Part shown: one piece after another, positions 1 to 7,578 of the stretch | Layout: each line of letters opens with the position of its first letter | How positions within the stretch are numbered: the first letter of the stretch is position 1 | Source of the DNA: Salinispora mooreana | GTDB taxonomy: Bacteria > Actinomycetota > Actinomycetes > Mycobacteriales > Micromonosporaceae | DNA: 64,000 nucleotides | Assembly (NCBI RefSeq): GCF_000379065.1 | Contig: NZ_KB900614.1 | Span: 3,622,892-3,686,891 of the forward strand | Direction: 5' to 3' | Notes under the pieces: model-generated | Told to the model about the DNA's origin: nothing | What the model saw: the letters and a program-made list of their open reading frames with translations, nothing else | Databases searched by the model: none | Program-made: the position numbers and the translations under genes

Positions 1-370
1 TGCTCATCAGCGCTTCCCACTCGTTGGTCGCCCGGTCGTCAGCGTCGAGCACCGGCCGCCACCAGCCCATCTCCCGCCCGGCCGGGCGGACCGGGCGGCT
101 CTGCTCGTCCAGCAGCCACGCACGCGACTCATAGCAGAGGAACGGCCGGCCGTCGTGGCTGATCCGGATCTCCTGCGCGTAGTCGAAGTCCTCAATGGTG
201 GGGTAGCCGCCCCGGCCCCGACCCCGCCACACCCCGATGTACGGCAGTAGGCCGTCCAGAGTGGGGTGCAGTTTCGGGCCGGTCCGTAGGTCGTGGCTCT
301 CCTCGTAGGGGTACGGGTCCACCGGAGGCGCGTTCAGCCACGGCGGCTGAAGCGGATTCTCGTCACTCAC
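1..370 (-). CDS. Nitrobindin-like heme-binding beta-barrel protein (partial, C-terminus off the left edge)
   Basis: About 123 N-terminal residues are visible. The family signature is present: a GVWRGRGRG segment, then YPTIEDFDYAQE and a Cys-Tyr-Glu-Ser strand, typical of the THAP4/nitrobindin (FABP-like) fold that binds ferric heme and isomerises peroxynitrite in known members. The GTG start at 370 overlaps by one base the TAG of the upstream 33-residue peptide gene (TAGTG), so translation is probably coupled. The heme-ligand histidine of the C-terminal part is outside the window, so heme binding cannot be checked here. Family call is firm; enzymatic role is inferred from the family. Confidence 0.85.
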   Translation of the reverse strand, partial: MSDENPLQPPWLNAPPVDPYPYEESHDLRTGPKLHPTLDGLLPYIGVWRGRGRGGYPTIEDFDYAQEIRISHDGRPFLCYESRAWLLDEQSRPVRPAGREMGWWRPVLDADDRATNEWEALMS

Positions 371-471
371 TAATGCCCTCTCGATATGCGTACGGCAAGG
401 TAGACCAACCCGCCGGCGAGCCCGCCCAGCGCGGCGACCAGCAAACTTACGAACCCTATCTCGGTGACCAT
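370..471 (-). CDS. 33-residue single-span membrane peptide
   Basis: An ATG frame encodes MVTEIGFVSLLVAALGGLAG followed by a short hydrophobic run and a basic tail (RISRGH). It forms one predicted transmembrane helix with a cytoplasmic C-terminus. The stop overlaps the GTG of the nitrobindin-like gene by one base, the usual sign of a real coupled gene. It runs divergently from the DsrE gene, whose start lies 13 bases away. No family is recognised. It could modulate its neighbour at the membrane, but that is conjecture. Confidence 0.5.
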   Translation of the reverse strand: MVTEIGFVSLLVAALGGLAGGLVYLAVRISRGH

Positions 472-484
472 CGGCGACTATCCT

Positions 485-859
485 ATGCTGGCGCTCGTGG
501 GCCGAACCCTCGTCGTCAAGGTCACCGCCGGTGCCGATGCCCCGGAGCGGTGCGCACAGGCGTTCACCATCGCCGCCACCGCAGCCGCCGCCGGAGTTGA
601 TGTCTCACTCTGGCTGACCGGCGAGGCGACCTGGTTCGCGCTGCCCGGCCGGGCGCAGGAGTTCGAGCTGCCGCACGCGGCGCCACTGGGCGAACTGCTG
701 TACGTGATCCTGACGACGGGCCGGGTGACCGCCTGTACCCAGTGCGCGGCCCGTCGGGACATCGGGCCCGGCGACGTGCTGTCGGGCATCCGGATCGCCG
801 GTTCGGCGGTCTTCCTCGAGGAGGTCATGGCCGAGGAGGCCCAGGCGCTCGTCTATTAG
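485..859 (+). CDS. DsrE/DsrF-like family protein
   Basis: This 124-residue protein has the alternating beta/alpha pattern of the DsrE fold: strand LVVKVTAG, helix ERCAQAFTIAA, strand VDVSLWLTGEA, and a late conserved segment ACTQCAARR with a Cys pair. DsrE-like proteins bind or relay sulfur, or act as small oligomeric sulfurtransferases, but many actinobacterial members are uncharacterised. The ATG at 485 is preferred over a GTG at 464 because the latter would overlap the divergent peptide gene and adds a non-family extension. It converges with the next gene, with only three bases between the stops. Confidence 0.72.
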   Translation: MLALVGRTLVVKVTAGADAPERCAQAFTIAATAAAAGVDVSLWLTGEATWFALPGRAQEFELPHAAPLGELLYVILTTGRVTACTQCAARRDIGPGDVLSGIRIAGSAVFLEEVMAEEAQALVY

Positions 860-862
860 GCC

Positions 863-1714
863 TCACCCCGCACAGCCGCTGGAGAGCATCAGGTGCAGCT
901 GGTCGCCGGTGGCGTCGGCGACGATCAGATCGCTGCCACTGCGGTAGGCGTACACCTCGGGGGTGTCCACCACAGCGGTGCCGGGGGCGGCCAACGGAGC
1001 CAGGGCGCTCAACGATGCCGGCTCGGGGCCGACCGGCACCCGCTCGGTCCAGGCCTTCGCGCCGCCCGGGCACGATGTCCAGATCCGATCCACCTGCTCC
1101 GGCACGGGGCGGCCCAGCGCCTGCAACGCGGCACGCAGCGCTGGTTCGGGCGGGATCCCGGGCAGCGGATCGCCGGCCGCGGCGTCGGTCGGGCGACAGC
1201 CGGTCAGCACCTCGAACCGAACCCGGCCCGGACTCGTCGACTCCCCCTCGACCAGGACAAACTCACCGGCGTCGGCGCGCAGCAGCGGGCCCTCGGCGGC
1301 GTCCCGAACGCCGGCCGGCCACCGCTCCGGCAGCGCGTCGGCGACGCGGCTGAGCAGGTCGCGCTCACCTCCCTCGGCGACCAGAACGTCGATCCCGCGG
1401 GTCAGTTCGGCACCCGTGCTGACCGGGGTGACCCGGCAGCCCCGCACCGTGCGGGGCGGGGTCATCGCCCACGCCGTGCCGTCGAGCGCCGCGACGAGCT
1501 GGCCGACCGCCGCGTTGACCACCGGCGTCGCCTGCTCAATCGTGCGCTGCTCCCGCGCTGTCGGCTCATCGGTGCGGGCCGACCACCAGGCCAGCCCCGC
1601 CAGCAGCACCGCCCAGGCCACCGTGCCCGCGATCAGCAAGCGCCGGGCCCACGGCCGGGACGGCGGGCGATCAGGCCCGGAGGGTGGGGCGTACCCCGGA
1701 TGGACGGCGCTCAC
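863..1714 (-). CDS. Membrane-anchored protein of unknown function
   Basis: This 283-residue protein starts at GTG 1714. Residues 1-22 are Pro/Arg-rich and cytoplasmic, residues 23-44 form one hydrophobic helix (RRLLIAGTVAWAVLLAGLAWW), and the rest is predicted to be extracytoplasmic, with four cysteines (RGCRVT, TGCRPT, TSCPGG, SSGCAG) that could form two disulfides. No domain is recognised. It sits 55 bases downstream of the regulator gene and is probably co-transcribed with it, so it may be a sensor-like or cell-envelope partner of that regulator. That link rests on gene order only. Confidence 0.7.
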   Translation of the reverse strand: MSAVHPGYAPPSGPDRPPSRPWARRLLIAGTVAWAVLLAGLAWWSARTDEPTAREQRTIEQATPVVNAAVGQLVAALDGTAWAMTPPRTVRGCRVTPVSTGAELTRGIDVLVAEGGERDLLSRVADALPERWPAGVRDAAEGPLLRADAGEFVLVEGESTSPGRVRFEVLTGCRPTDAAAGDPLPGIPPEPALRAALQALGRPVPEQVDRIWTSCPGGAKAWTERVPVGPEPASLSALAPLAAPGTAVVDTPEVYAYRSGSDLIVADATGDQLHLMLSSGCAG

Positions 1715-1769
1715 CGCGCCATCGTGTCATGGCCCGGACCCGGCAGCAGCCGCCGCCGGGGCGGCCACC

Positions 1770-2270
1770 TCACCCGCCCGAGTCGTCGGAGCCCAGGACA
1801 AGCCGGTAGCCGACCCCGCGCACGGTCAGCACCCGTGGGCCGCCGGAGAGCAGGCGCAGCTTGCGCCGGAGCCGCTTGATCGCCGAGTGCAGGATTGCGG
1901 TGTCGCCCAGGTAGGCGCCGCCCCAGACCGCGGCGAAGAGTCGCTCATAGCTCCAGAGCCCGACCGGCGGGGTCACCAACCGGGTCAACAACCGCCGTTC
2001 GGTACGGGTCAGCGCCAGTGGGCACCCCCGCCAGGTGACCACATGCCCCGGCGGATCAACCACCAGCTCGCCGTAGCTGACCGGGGTCTCCGGTGGACCG
2101 GTGCCCCGCTCCTCGGTGGCGGACGGTTCAGGAAAGAGCATTGCCCGCAGCTCCGCAAGATCAGCACAGCTCAGCACCGGCCCCACCCCGTCGAGCCGAC
2201 GCAACACGCGCTCGCGCACGGCCATGTCGGGGCTCACGCAGACCACGATCGGACCTTTCCCCTCAGACAC
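1770..2270 (-). CDS. Winged-helix (OmpR/PhoB-type) DNA-binding regulator lacking a full receiver
   Basis: A 166-residue protein. The C-terminal ~100 residues form a PhoB-type winged helix: TRTERRLLTRLV, YERLFAAVWG, a recognition helix with AIKRLRRKLR, and the wing LTVRGVGYRLV. The N-terminal ~60 residues resemble the first part of a receiver (PIVVCVSPD, SCADLAELRAML) but are too short and lack a phospho-acceptor Asp, so control is probably not by a histidine kinase. GTG 2270 is chosen because GGGGAGG lies just upstream. The gene is divergent from the S8 protease with ~210 bases between, suggesting it regulates that gene or itself. Confidence 0.8.
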   Translation of the reverse strand: MSEGKGPIVVCVSPDMAVRERVLRRLDGVGPVLSCADLAELRAMLFPEPSATEERGTGPPETPVSYGELVVDPPGHVVTWRGCPLALTRTERRLLTRLVTPPVGLWSYERLFAAVWGGAYLGDTAILHSAIKRLRRKLRLLSGGPRVLTVRGVGYRLVLGSDDSGG

Positions 2271-2386
2271 GCTGCCTCCCCAGGCACCCGCGTTGACGTG
2301 ACGGGCATCACCCCGTCGAGATGATGTGCGGCTGAACACCGAGTCAGCGTACGGCCAGAAGCGCGCCCAGTCACTGATCGAATACT

Positions 2387-2417
2387 GACCGAGACAATAT
2401 ATTGATCAATGTCGGTC
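2387..2417. promoter_or_regulatory. Imperfect palindrome in the regulator/protease intergenic region
   Basis: GACCGA at 2387-2392 is mirrored by TCGGTC at 2412-2417. The AT-rich core (ATATATTGATCAATGT) contains the palindrome TTGATCAA, and this is by far the most AT-rich stretch nearby. Its place between the divergent winged-helix regulator and the S8 protease makes it a candidate operator and promoter region. No canonical -35/-10 pair stands out. Confidence 0.4.
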
Positions 2418-2483
2418 TTTTCACGAGCATGGCTGGCGCGGGCTCGGAACAGCCCGGGCCCCCCGTGGACATGGGGAGGACAC

Positions 2484-5400
2484 GTGTTCGTACGACCATC
2501 CGCGCGGTCACGCCTGGGGCGTCTGGCTGTCGCGTTCGGGGCGCTGGTGCTGGGGTTGAGCGCCCAGCCCGCGCTCGCCGCGTCACCGCCCGGCGCACCA
2601 GAGCGGGCAACCGTCGCACCCGAGCTGCTGGACACCAGCGACAGCACCAGCTTCCTGGTCTTCCTACGGGAAACCGCACCACTCGCCAGCACCGCGACCC
2701 TGCACAAGCCCGACGACCGGGCCCGCGCGGTCCACCAACTCCTGACCGACACCGCCGCACGCACCCAAGCCGACCTGCTGCGGCTGCTCGATGCGCGGAA
2801 GGCGGAGCACACGTCCTACTGGATCGCCAACGCCATCCAGGTCCACGGCGACGGGGCCCTGATCGACGAGATCGCGAACCGACCCGAGGTCGAGCGGATC
2901 GAGCCGATCCGCAGCCGCCCGCTGATCGAGCCGACGCCAGCCGAGGCCGAGGCCCGCATCGACGCCGTCGAGTGGGGCATCGCCGAAATCGGTGCGCCCC
3001 AGGTGTGGGACGAGTTCGGCGACCGCGGCGAAGGCATCGTGATAGCCAACATCGACACCGGCACGCAGTACGACCACCCCGCCCTCGTCAACTCCTACCG
3101 GGGCAACCTCGGCGGCGGCAGCTTCGACCACGCCTACAACTGGTTCGACCCGACGGGCATCTGCTCCGACTCGGAGCCCTGCGACAACAACGACCACGGC
3201 ACGCACACCATGGGCACGATGGTCGGTGACGACGGGGGCGACAACCAGATCGGCGTCGCACCGGGTGCCCGGTGGATAGCGGCGAAGGGCTGCGAGTTCA
3301 CCACCTGCTCGGACCCCGCGCTACTCGCCTCCGGCCAGTGGATCCTGGCCCCGACCGACGCCAACGGCGAGAACCCCCGCCCTGAGCTGCGCCCCGACAT
3401 CGTCAACAACTCATGGGGTGGCGGTCCCAACGACCCCTGGTACCAGCAGACCGTCGAGGCGTGGCGGGCCGCCGGGATCCTCCCGGTCTTCTCCTCCGGC
3501 AACGCCGGCCCGAGCTGCGGCAGCGCCGGCTCCCCCGGAGACTACGAGAGCTCGTACGCCGTCGGGGCGTACGCGTCGAGCGGCGCCATCGCCAGCTTCT
3601 CCGGCCGTGGCTCCGGTACCGAGCTGCTCAAGCCGAACATCGCCGCGCCCGGGGTCTCCGTGCGCTCCAGCATCGCTGGCGGCGGATACGCCGCGTTCAG
3701 CGGCACCTCCATGGCGGCCCCACACGTCGCCGGCACGGCGGCCCTGATCTGGTCGGTCGCGCCCAGCCTCCGCGGGGATCTACCGGCGACCGAGGCGCTG
3801 CTGGACCGCACCGCCCGCGATGTCGATGACACGAGCTGCGGCGGGACCGCGGCCGACAACAACGTCTTCGGCGAAGGCCGGCTCGACGCGTACGCGGCGG
3901 TCAACGAGGCCCCCCGCGGCCCGGTCGGGCGGGTCACCGGCACGGTGACCTCAGCCGCTGACGGCGAGCCGATCGCCGGGGTGACCATCGACGACGGCAC
4001 CCGCGACACCACCACCGGCACCGACGGCCGGTACTCGCTGACCGTGCCGGCTGGCGAGACCACGGTGACGGCCACCGTGTACGGCTACGAGTCGCAGTCG
4101 GACACCTTCGTGGTGGACGAGGGCGGGGCGGTTACCCGAGACTTCGCGCTCGTCCCCCACCCGGTGGTCACGGTGAGCGGTCAGGTCACCGACGGCTCCG
4201 GGCACGGCTGGCCGCTCTACGCCCGGATCGACATCGCCGGAAAGCCGGGCGACCCGGTCTTCACCGACCCGGTGACCGGAGAGTGGTCGACCACCGTGCC
4301 CGGCAACAGCACCTACTCGATCACCGCCACCCCGCAGTACCCGGACTACCAAGCGGCGACTCGGGAGGTACCGGTCGGCAGCGACGCCACCACCGTCGAC
4401 CTCGCCGTTCCGGTCGACGCAGCCTGCACAGCCGCTGGCTACAACGGCAACTACGGTGACCCCCTCCTGACCGAGGACTTCGCCGACACCACCACGCCGG
4501 AGGGCTGGTCGGTGGTCAACCGCACCGAGGACGGCGGCTGGACCTTCGAGGACCTCGGCGGGCGAGGCAACCTGACCGGCGGCAGCGGCGGATTCGCGAT
4601 CATCGACAGCGATGCGCTCGGCGCCGGCGGCAAGAGCCAGGACACCGACCTGGTGAGCCCGACGCTGGATCTCTCCGAGACCGACGCACCGGTGCTGCGG
4701 TTCAACAGTGACTTCTGGGCGCTCGGCAACGGCGACAGCGCCGACATCGACGTCACCACCGACGGCGGCGAGACCTGGACCAACGTCTGGCACCAGACCA
4801 GCAGCCTACGTGGGCCGCGGGTTGAGGAGGTGCCGTTGACGCCGGCGGCCGGCGCGGCGGAGGCCCGGGTACGGTTCCGCTACGCCGGCAGTTTCTCCTG
4901 GTGGTGGCAGGTTGACGATGTCGTCCTGAGCAACCGGGACTGCAACCTGGTGCCCGGTGGTGTGGTGGTCGGCACCACCACCGACCTGAACACCGGCGAA
5001 CCGATCAACGGCGTCACCGTGACCAGCGTGGATCAGCCCGAAGACCGGGCGGTCTCGGCTGGCACGCCGGACGACCCAGCGGAGTCGGACGGCTTCTACT
5101 GGCTCTTCTCCAGCCTCACCGGCACCCACCCGTTCACCGCGGAGCGGACGCCGTACCCGCTGGCCACCCAGGACGTGACGATCACCGCCGACGAGGTGCG
5201 GCGGGCCGACATCGCGCTGGCCGCCGGAGAGCTCACGGTCACCCCGGCCGAGGTGGAGTCACACCAACCGTACGGCAGCACCCGGAGCACCCAGGTGACG
5301 GTGAAGAACACCGGCACCGCCCCGGCCAACGTCGAGGTGTTGGAGCGGGCCGGCGAGTTCGAGCTGTTGAACCAGCCGGGAGCCCCGCTGCGCGAGGTCA

Positions 5401-6848
5401 CGGTGAAGGGCATCAGCACGGCACAAACCGGGACCCGGTACGGTGGCGCGCTGGCCGAGACCGGCCCATCGGCGGACGACGCCTGGACCCGGGTCGCGGA
5501 CCTGCCGGCGGCGATCTTCGACAACTCCGCCGTCACCCTGGACGGCAGGGTGTACTCGATCGGCGGCGGCACCGGTAGTGGGCTGGAGAGGAAGGTCTGG
5601 GTCTACGACCCGGACGCCGACTCCTGGTCCGAGCTGCCGGAGCTGGCCGGTTCGAGGGCGAAGCCGGGCGTCGCGGCGGTCGGCGGCAAGATCTACGTGA
5701 CCGGCGGGTGGGCCGACAACGGCAACCCCGACGCCACCGTGGATGTCTTCGACCCGGACACCGAAAGCTGGAGCCGCCTGGACGGGGTGACCAATCCCGC
5801 ACCGGTCGCCGCCGCTGGGACCGCCGTCGCCGGGGACAAGATCTATCTGGTCGGTGGCTGCACCGACGGCGCCTGTACCGCCTCGGACGAGACGGTGGCG
5901 TTCGACCCGCAGACCGAGACCTTCACCACCCGTGCCCCCTACCCGCACCCGGTTTCCTGGATGAGCTGCGGTGGCATCGGCGACCAGGTGTACTGCGCCG
6001 GCGGCACCGGCGGCAGCGACTACACCGACGCGCACCGGTACGACCCGGCGTCGGACACCTGGAGTCAGGTCGCGGACATGCCGCTGGACCTGTGGGGCTC
6101 GTCGTACACCGCGGCCGGCGGGATGCTCGTGCTGGCCGGCGGAGTCACCGGCGGCTCCACCACGGTGACGAACCGGACGATCGCCTACGACCCGGCGTCC
6201 GCAACCTGGCAGGACCTGCCGAACACCGAGTTCGGCCGGTACCGGGGGGCCGCCGCCTGTGGCACCTACCGGATCGGCGGCTCACCCAGCGCGTTCGTCG
6301 GATCGGCAGAGGCGGAACGCCTCGGCGGGCTGGAACTGTGCGCCGAGGAGGCGGAACTGCCGTGGCTGAGCACCGCACCGTCCAGCTTCACGCTGGAGCC
6401 GGGCGAGTCCCGCAAGGTGAAGGTGACGCTCACGGCCACCGCTGAGGCCGGGGTCGAGCAGCCCGGTCGCTACAGCGGCGAGCTGGCGTTCACCGCCGAC
6501 ACGCCGAACCAGGTCCCGCCAGTGCAGGTGGAGATGAACGTGTCTCCGCCGAAGAGCTGGGGCAAGCTGCAGGGCACGGTCACCGGAGTGACCTGCGGCG
6601 GGGAGACGGCCGGCGTGCCGGCCACCGTCCGGGTGAACGCGGCCGGCAGCGGCGCCGGCTTCACCCTGACGGCGGACGCCTCTGGCAAGTACATGGTCTG
6701 GCTGCCCAAGGGCCGCTACGACGTGATCGTCGCCAAGGACGGTTGGGTTCCGGAGTTCGACCGCATCCGGGTCACGGCAGGGTTCGTCGCCACCCTCGAC
6801 TTCAGCCTGGAACCGTCCGCGGACTGCACGAGAGCAAGCGGCATCTGA
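2484..6848 (+). CDS. Secreted S8 (subtilisin-like) serine protease with carboxypeptidase-regulatory-like and Kelch domains
   Basis: The 1454-residue product begins at GTG 2484 behind GGGGAGGA and has a Sec signal peptide ending near ALAASPP. An I9-like propeptide follows (about 45-150), then a subtilase domain with catalytic D191 (NIDTG), H238 (NDHGTH) and S409 (SGTSMAAPH). Downstream are two carboxypeptidase-regulatory-like folds (about 475-650), a jelly-roll-like region with FNSDFWALG, another regulatory-like fold (~830-900), Kelch repeats (~990-1270, e.g. IYVTGGW, VYCAGG), an Ig-like segment and a last regulatory-like fold. This layout fits an extracellular protease bound to the cell surface or to polymers. 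It ends before two strong hairpins and is monocistronic. Confidence 0.93.
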   Translation: MFVRPSARSRLGRLAVAFGALVLGLSAQPALAASPPGAPERATVAPELLDTSDSTSFLVFLRETAPLASTATLHKPDDRARAVHQLLTDTAARTQADLLRLLDARKAEHTSYWIANAIQVHGDGALIDEIANRPEVERIEPIRSRPLIEPTPAEAEARIDAVEWGIAEIGAPQVWDEFGDRGEGIVIANIDTGTQYDHPALVNSYRGNLGGGSFDHAYNWFDPTGICSDSEPCDNNDHGTHTMGTMVGDDGGDNQIGVAPGARWIAAKGCEFTTCSDPALLASGQWILAPTDANGENPRPELRPDIVNNSWGGGPNDPWYQQTVEAWRAAGILPVFSSGNAGPSCGSAGSPGDYESSYAVGAYASSGAIASFSGRGSGTELLKPNIAAPGVSVRSSIAGGGYAAFSGTSMAAPHVAGTAALIWSVAPSLRGDLPATEALLDRTARDVDDTSCGGTAADNNVFGEGRLDAYAAVNEAPRGPVGRVTGTVTSAADGEPIAGVTIDDGTRDTTTGTDGRYSLTVPAGETTVTATVYGYESQSDTFVVDEGGAVTRDFALVPHPVVTVSGQVTDGSGHGWPLYARIDIAGKPGDPVFTDPVTGEWSTTVPGNSTYSITATPQYPDYQAATREVPVGSDATTVDLAVPVDAACTAAGYNGNYGDPLLTEDFADTTTPEGWSVVNRTEDGGWTFEDLGGRGNLTGGSGGFAIIDSDALGAGGKSQDTDLVSPTLDLSETDAPVLRFNSDFWALGNGDSADIDVTTDGGETWTNVWHQTSSLRGPRVEEVPLTPAAGAAEARVRFRYAGSFSWWWQVDDVVLSNRDCNLVPGGVVVGTTTDLNTGEPINGVTVTSVDQPEDRAVSAGTPDDPAESDGFYWLFSSLTGTHPFTAERTPYPLATQDVTITADEVRRADIALAAGELTVTPAEVESHQPYGSTRSTQVTVKNTGTAPANVEVLERAGEFELLNQPGAPLREVTVKGISTAQTGTRYGGALAETGPSADDAWTRVADLPAAIFDNSAVTLDGRVYSIGGGTGSGLERKVWVYDPDADSWSELPELAGSRAKPGVAAVGGKIYVTGGWADNGNPDATVDVFDPDTESWSRLDGVTNPAPVAAAGTAVAGDKIYLVGGCTDGACTASDETVAFDPQTETFTTRAPYPHPVSWMSCGGIGDQVYCAGGTGGSDYTDAHRYDPASDTWSQVADMPLDLWGSSYTAAGGMLVLAGGVTGGSTTVTNRTIAYDPASATWQDLPNTEFGRYRGAAACGTYRIGGSPSAFVGSAEAERLGGLELCAEEAELPWLSTAPSSFTLEPGESRKVKVTLTATAEAGVEQPGRYSGELAFTADTPNQVPPVQVEMNVSPPKSWGKLQGTVTGVTCGGETAGVPATVRVNAAGSGAGFTLTADASGKYMVWLPKGRYDVIVAKDGWVPEFDRIRVTAGFVATLDFSLEPSADCTRASGI

Positions 6849-6852
6849 GTAG

Positions 6853-6892
6853 GTCGGTGGCCGGTGACCCGAACGGGTCACCGGCCACCGAC
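6853..6892 (+). terminator. 18-bp stem hairpin after the S8 protease
   Basis: GTCGGTGGCCGGTGACCC and its exact reverse complement are separated by the loop GAAC, beginning four bases after the TGA. The stem is perfect. There is no U-tract, as is common in high-GC actinobacteria. Confidence 0.75.
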
Positions 6893-6924
6893 TCCGACGG
6901 GCTAGCGTGAACCGGCCAACGACC

Positions 6925-6953
6925 GGCGCCCCACCCCTTCCGGGTGGGGCGCC
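6925..6953. terminator. Second hairpin, 12-bp stem
   Basis: GGCGCCCCACCC pairs perfectly with GGGTGGGGCGCC around a 5-base loop. It lies between the S8 protease and the convergent immunity gene, so it may stop transcription from both sides. Confidence 0.65.
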
Positions 6954-7063
6954 CTCGTGCTCTCACTGCAGGGCAGTCGCTACTTCCCGCCACAGTCATC
7001 AGTGACACCTTGATCAGGCCCGTGAAGAATCAGGGTTGATTCGCCTCGTTACAGCGCTGTGCG

Positions 7064-7573
7064 CTACCAATTTCGGACAAACCGAAACCCGCCCTTGTCG
7101 TCACCTTCTTCGTAACCCATGGCCTGGATCGTCCTATCCTCCGGCGACCTGCGCAGGAAGTCAAGTAAGCCAATCGCACGACCTCCGGAAAGATCATTCG
7201 CCGCAGCAAACTCCGAATTGGGATCGTGGCCGATCATCTCAGAGGCTCGATATAGTAATGAAAGCGCAGCCAGCGACTCTCGCAGATCGCCAGTAATTGC
7301 CTGAGCAATCGCTGCAGCCAGGATGCCGGCGCGAAGCTCGCGTGCATCCTGATGACGAACCGCGATGGACGCGGCTCGCTCCGCGAACGCGTTTAGAACC
7401 CGGTCAGCATCACCTGGCATAAGCCGCTTGACCTGCTCAAGTGAAGCGCTGTCTGCCGCGCCTAGCAGCAGGTCCCGAATCTGGCGGTCCCTGGCCGACG
7501 GCAGGGTATCGCGGCCATAGTTCACGTTCTTGCTTAGCTCAAGAAATGAAAATGACTGTTCATCGAGGTTCAT
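7064..7573 (-). CDS. Candidate immunity protein for the RHS toxin
   Basis: A 169-residue, mostly alpha-helical, soluble protein with no signal peptide. It starts at ATG 7573 with AAGGAG nine bases upstream, only five bases after the RHS toxin stop, on the same strand. This is the standard position of an immunity gene in polymorphic toxin loci. C-terminal residues RSPEDRTIQAMGYEEGDDKG are compact and acidic. The gene and the toxin tip are visibly less GC-rich than the window, as expected for an exchangeable toxin/immunity cassette. The immunity role is inferred from position; no named family is claimed. Confidence 0.7.
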   Translation of the reverse strand: MNLDEQSFSFLELSKNVNYGRDTLPSARDRQIRDLLLGAADSASLEQVKRLMPGDADRVLNAFAERAASIAVRHQDARELRAGILAAAIAQAITGDLRESLAALSLLYRASEMIGHDPNSEFAAANDLSGGRAIGLLDFLRRSPEDRTIQAMGYEEGDDKGGFRFVRNW

Positions 7574-7578
7574 AACGA

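Noticed and set aside
963..2324. Plus-strand open frame opposite the membrane-anchored protein and regulator
   Set aside because: Arg/Ser/Pro-rich composition typical of GC-rich antisense frames; both minus-strand genes have better support.
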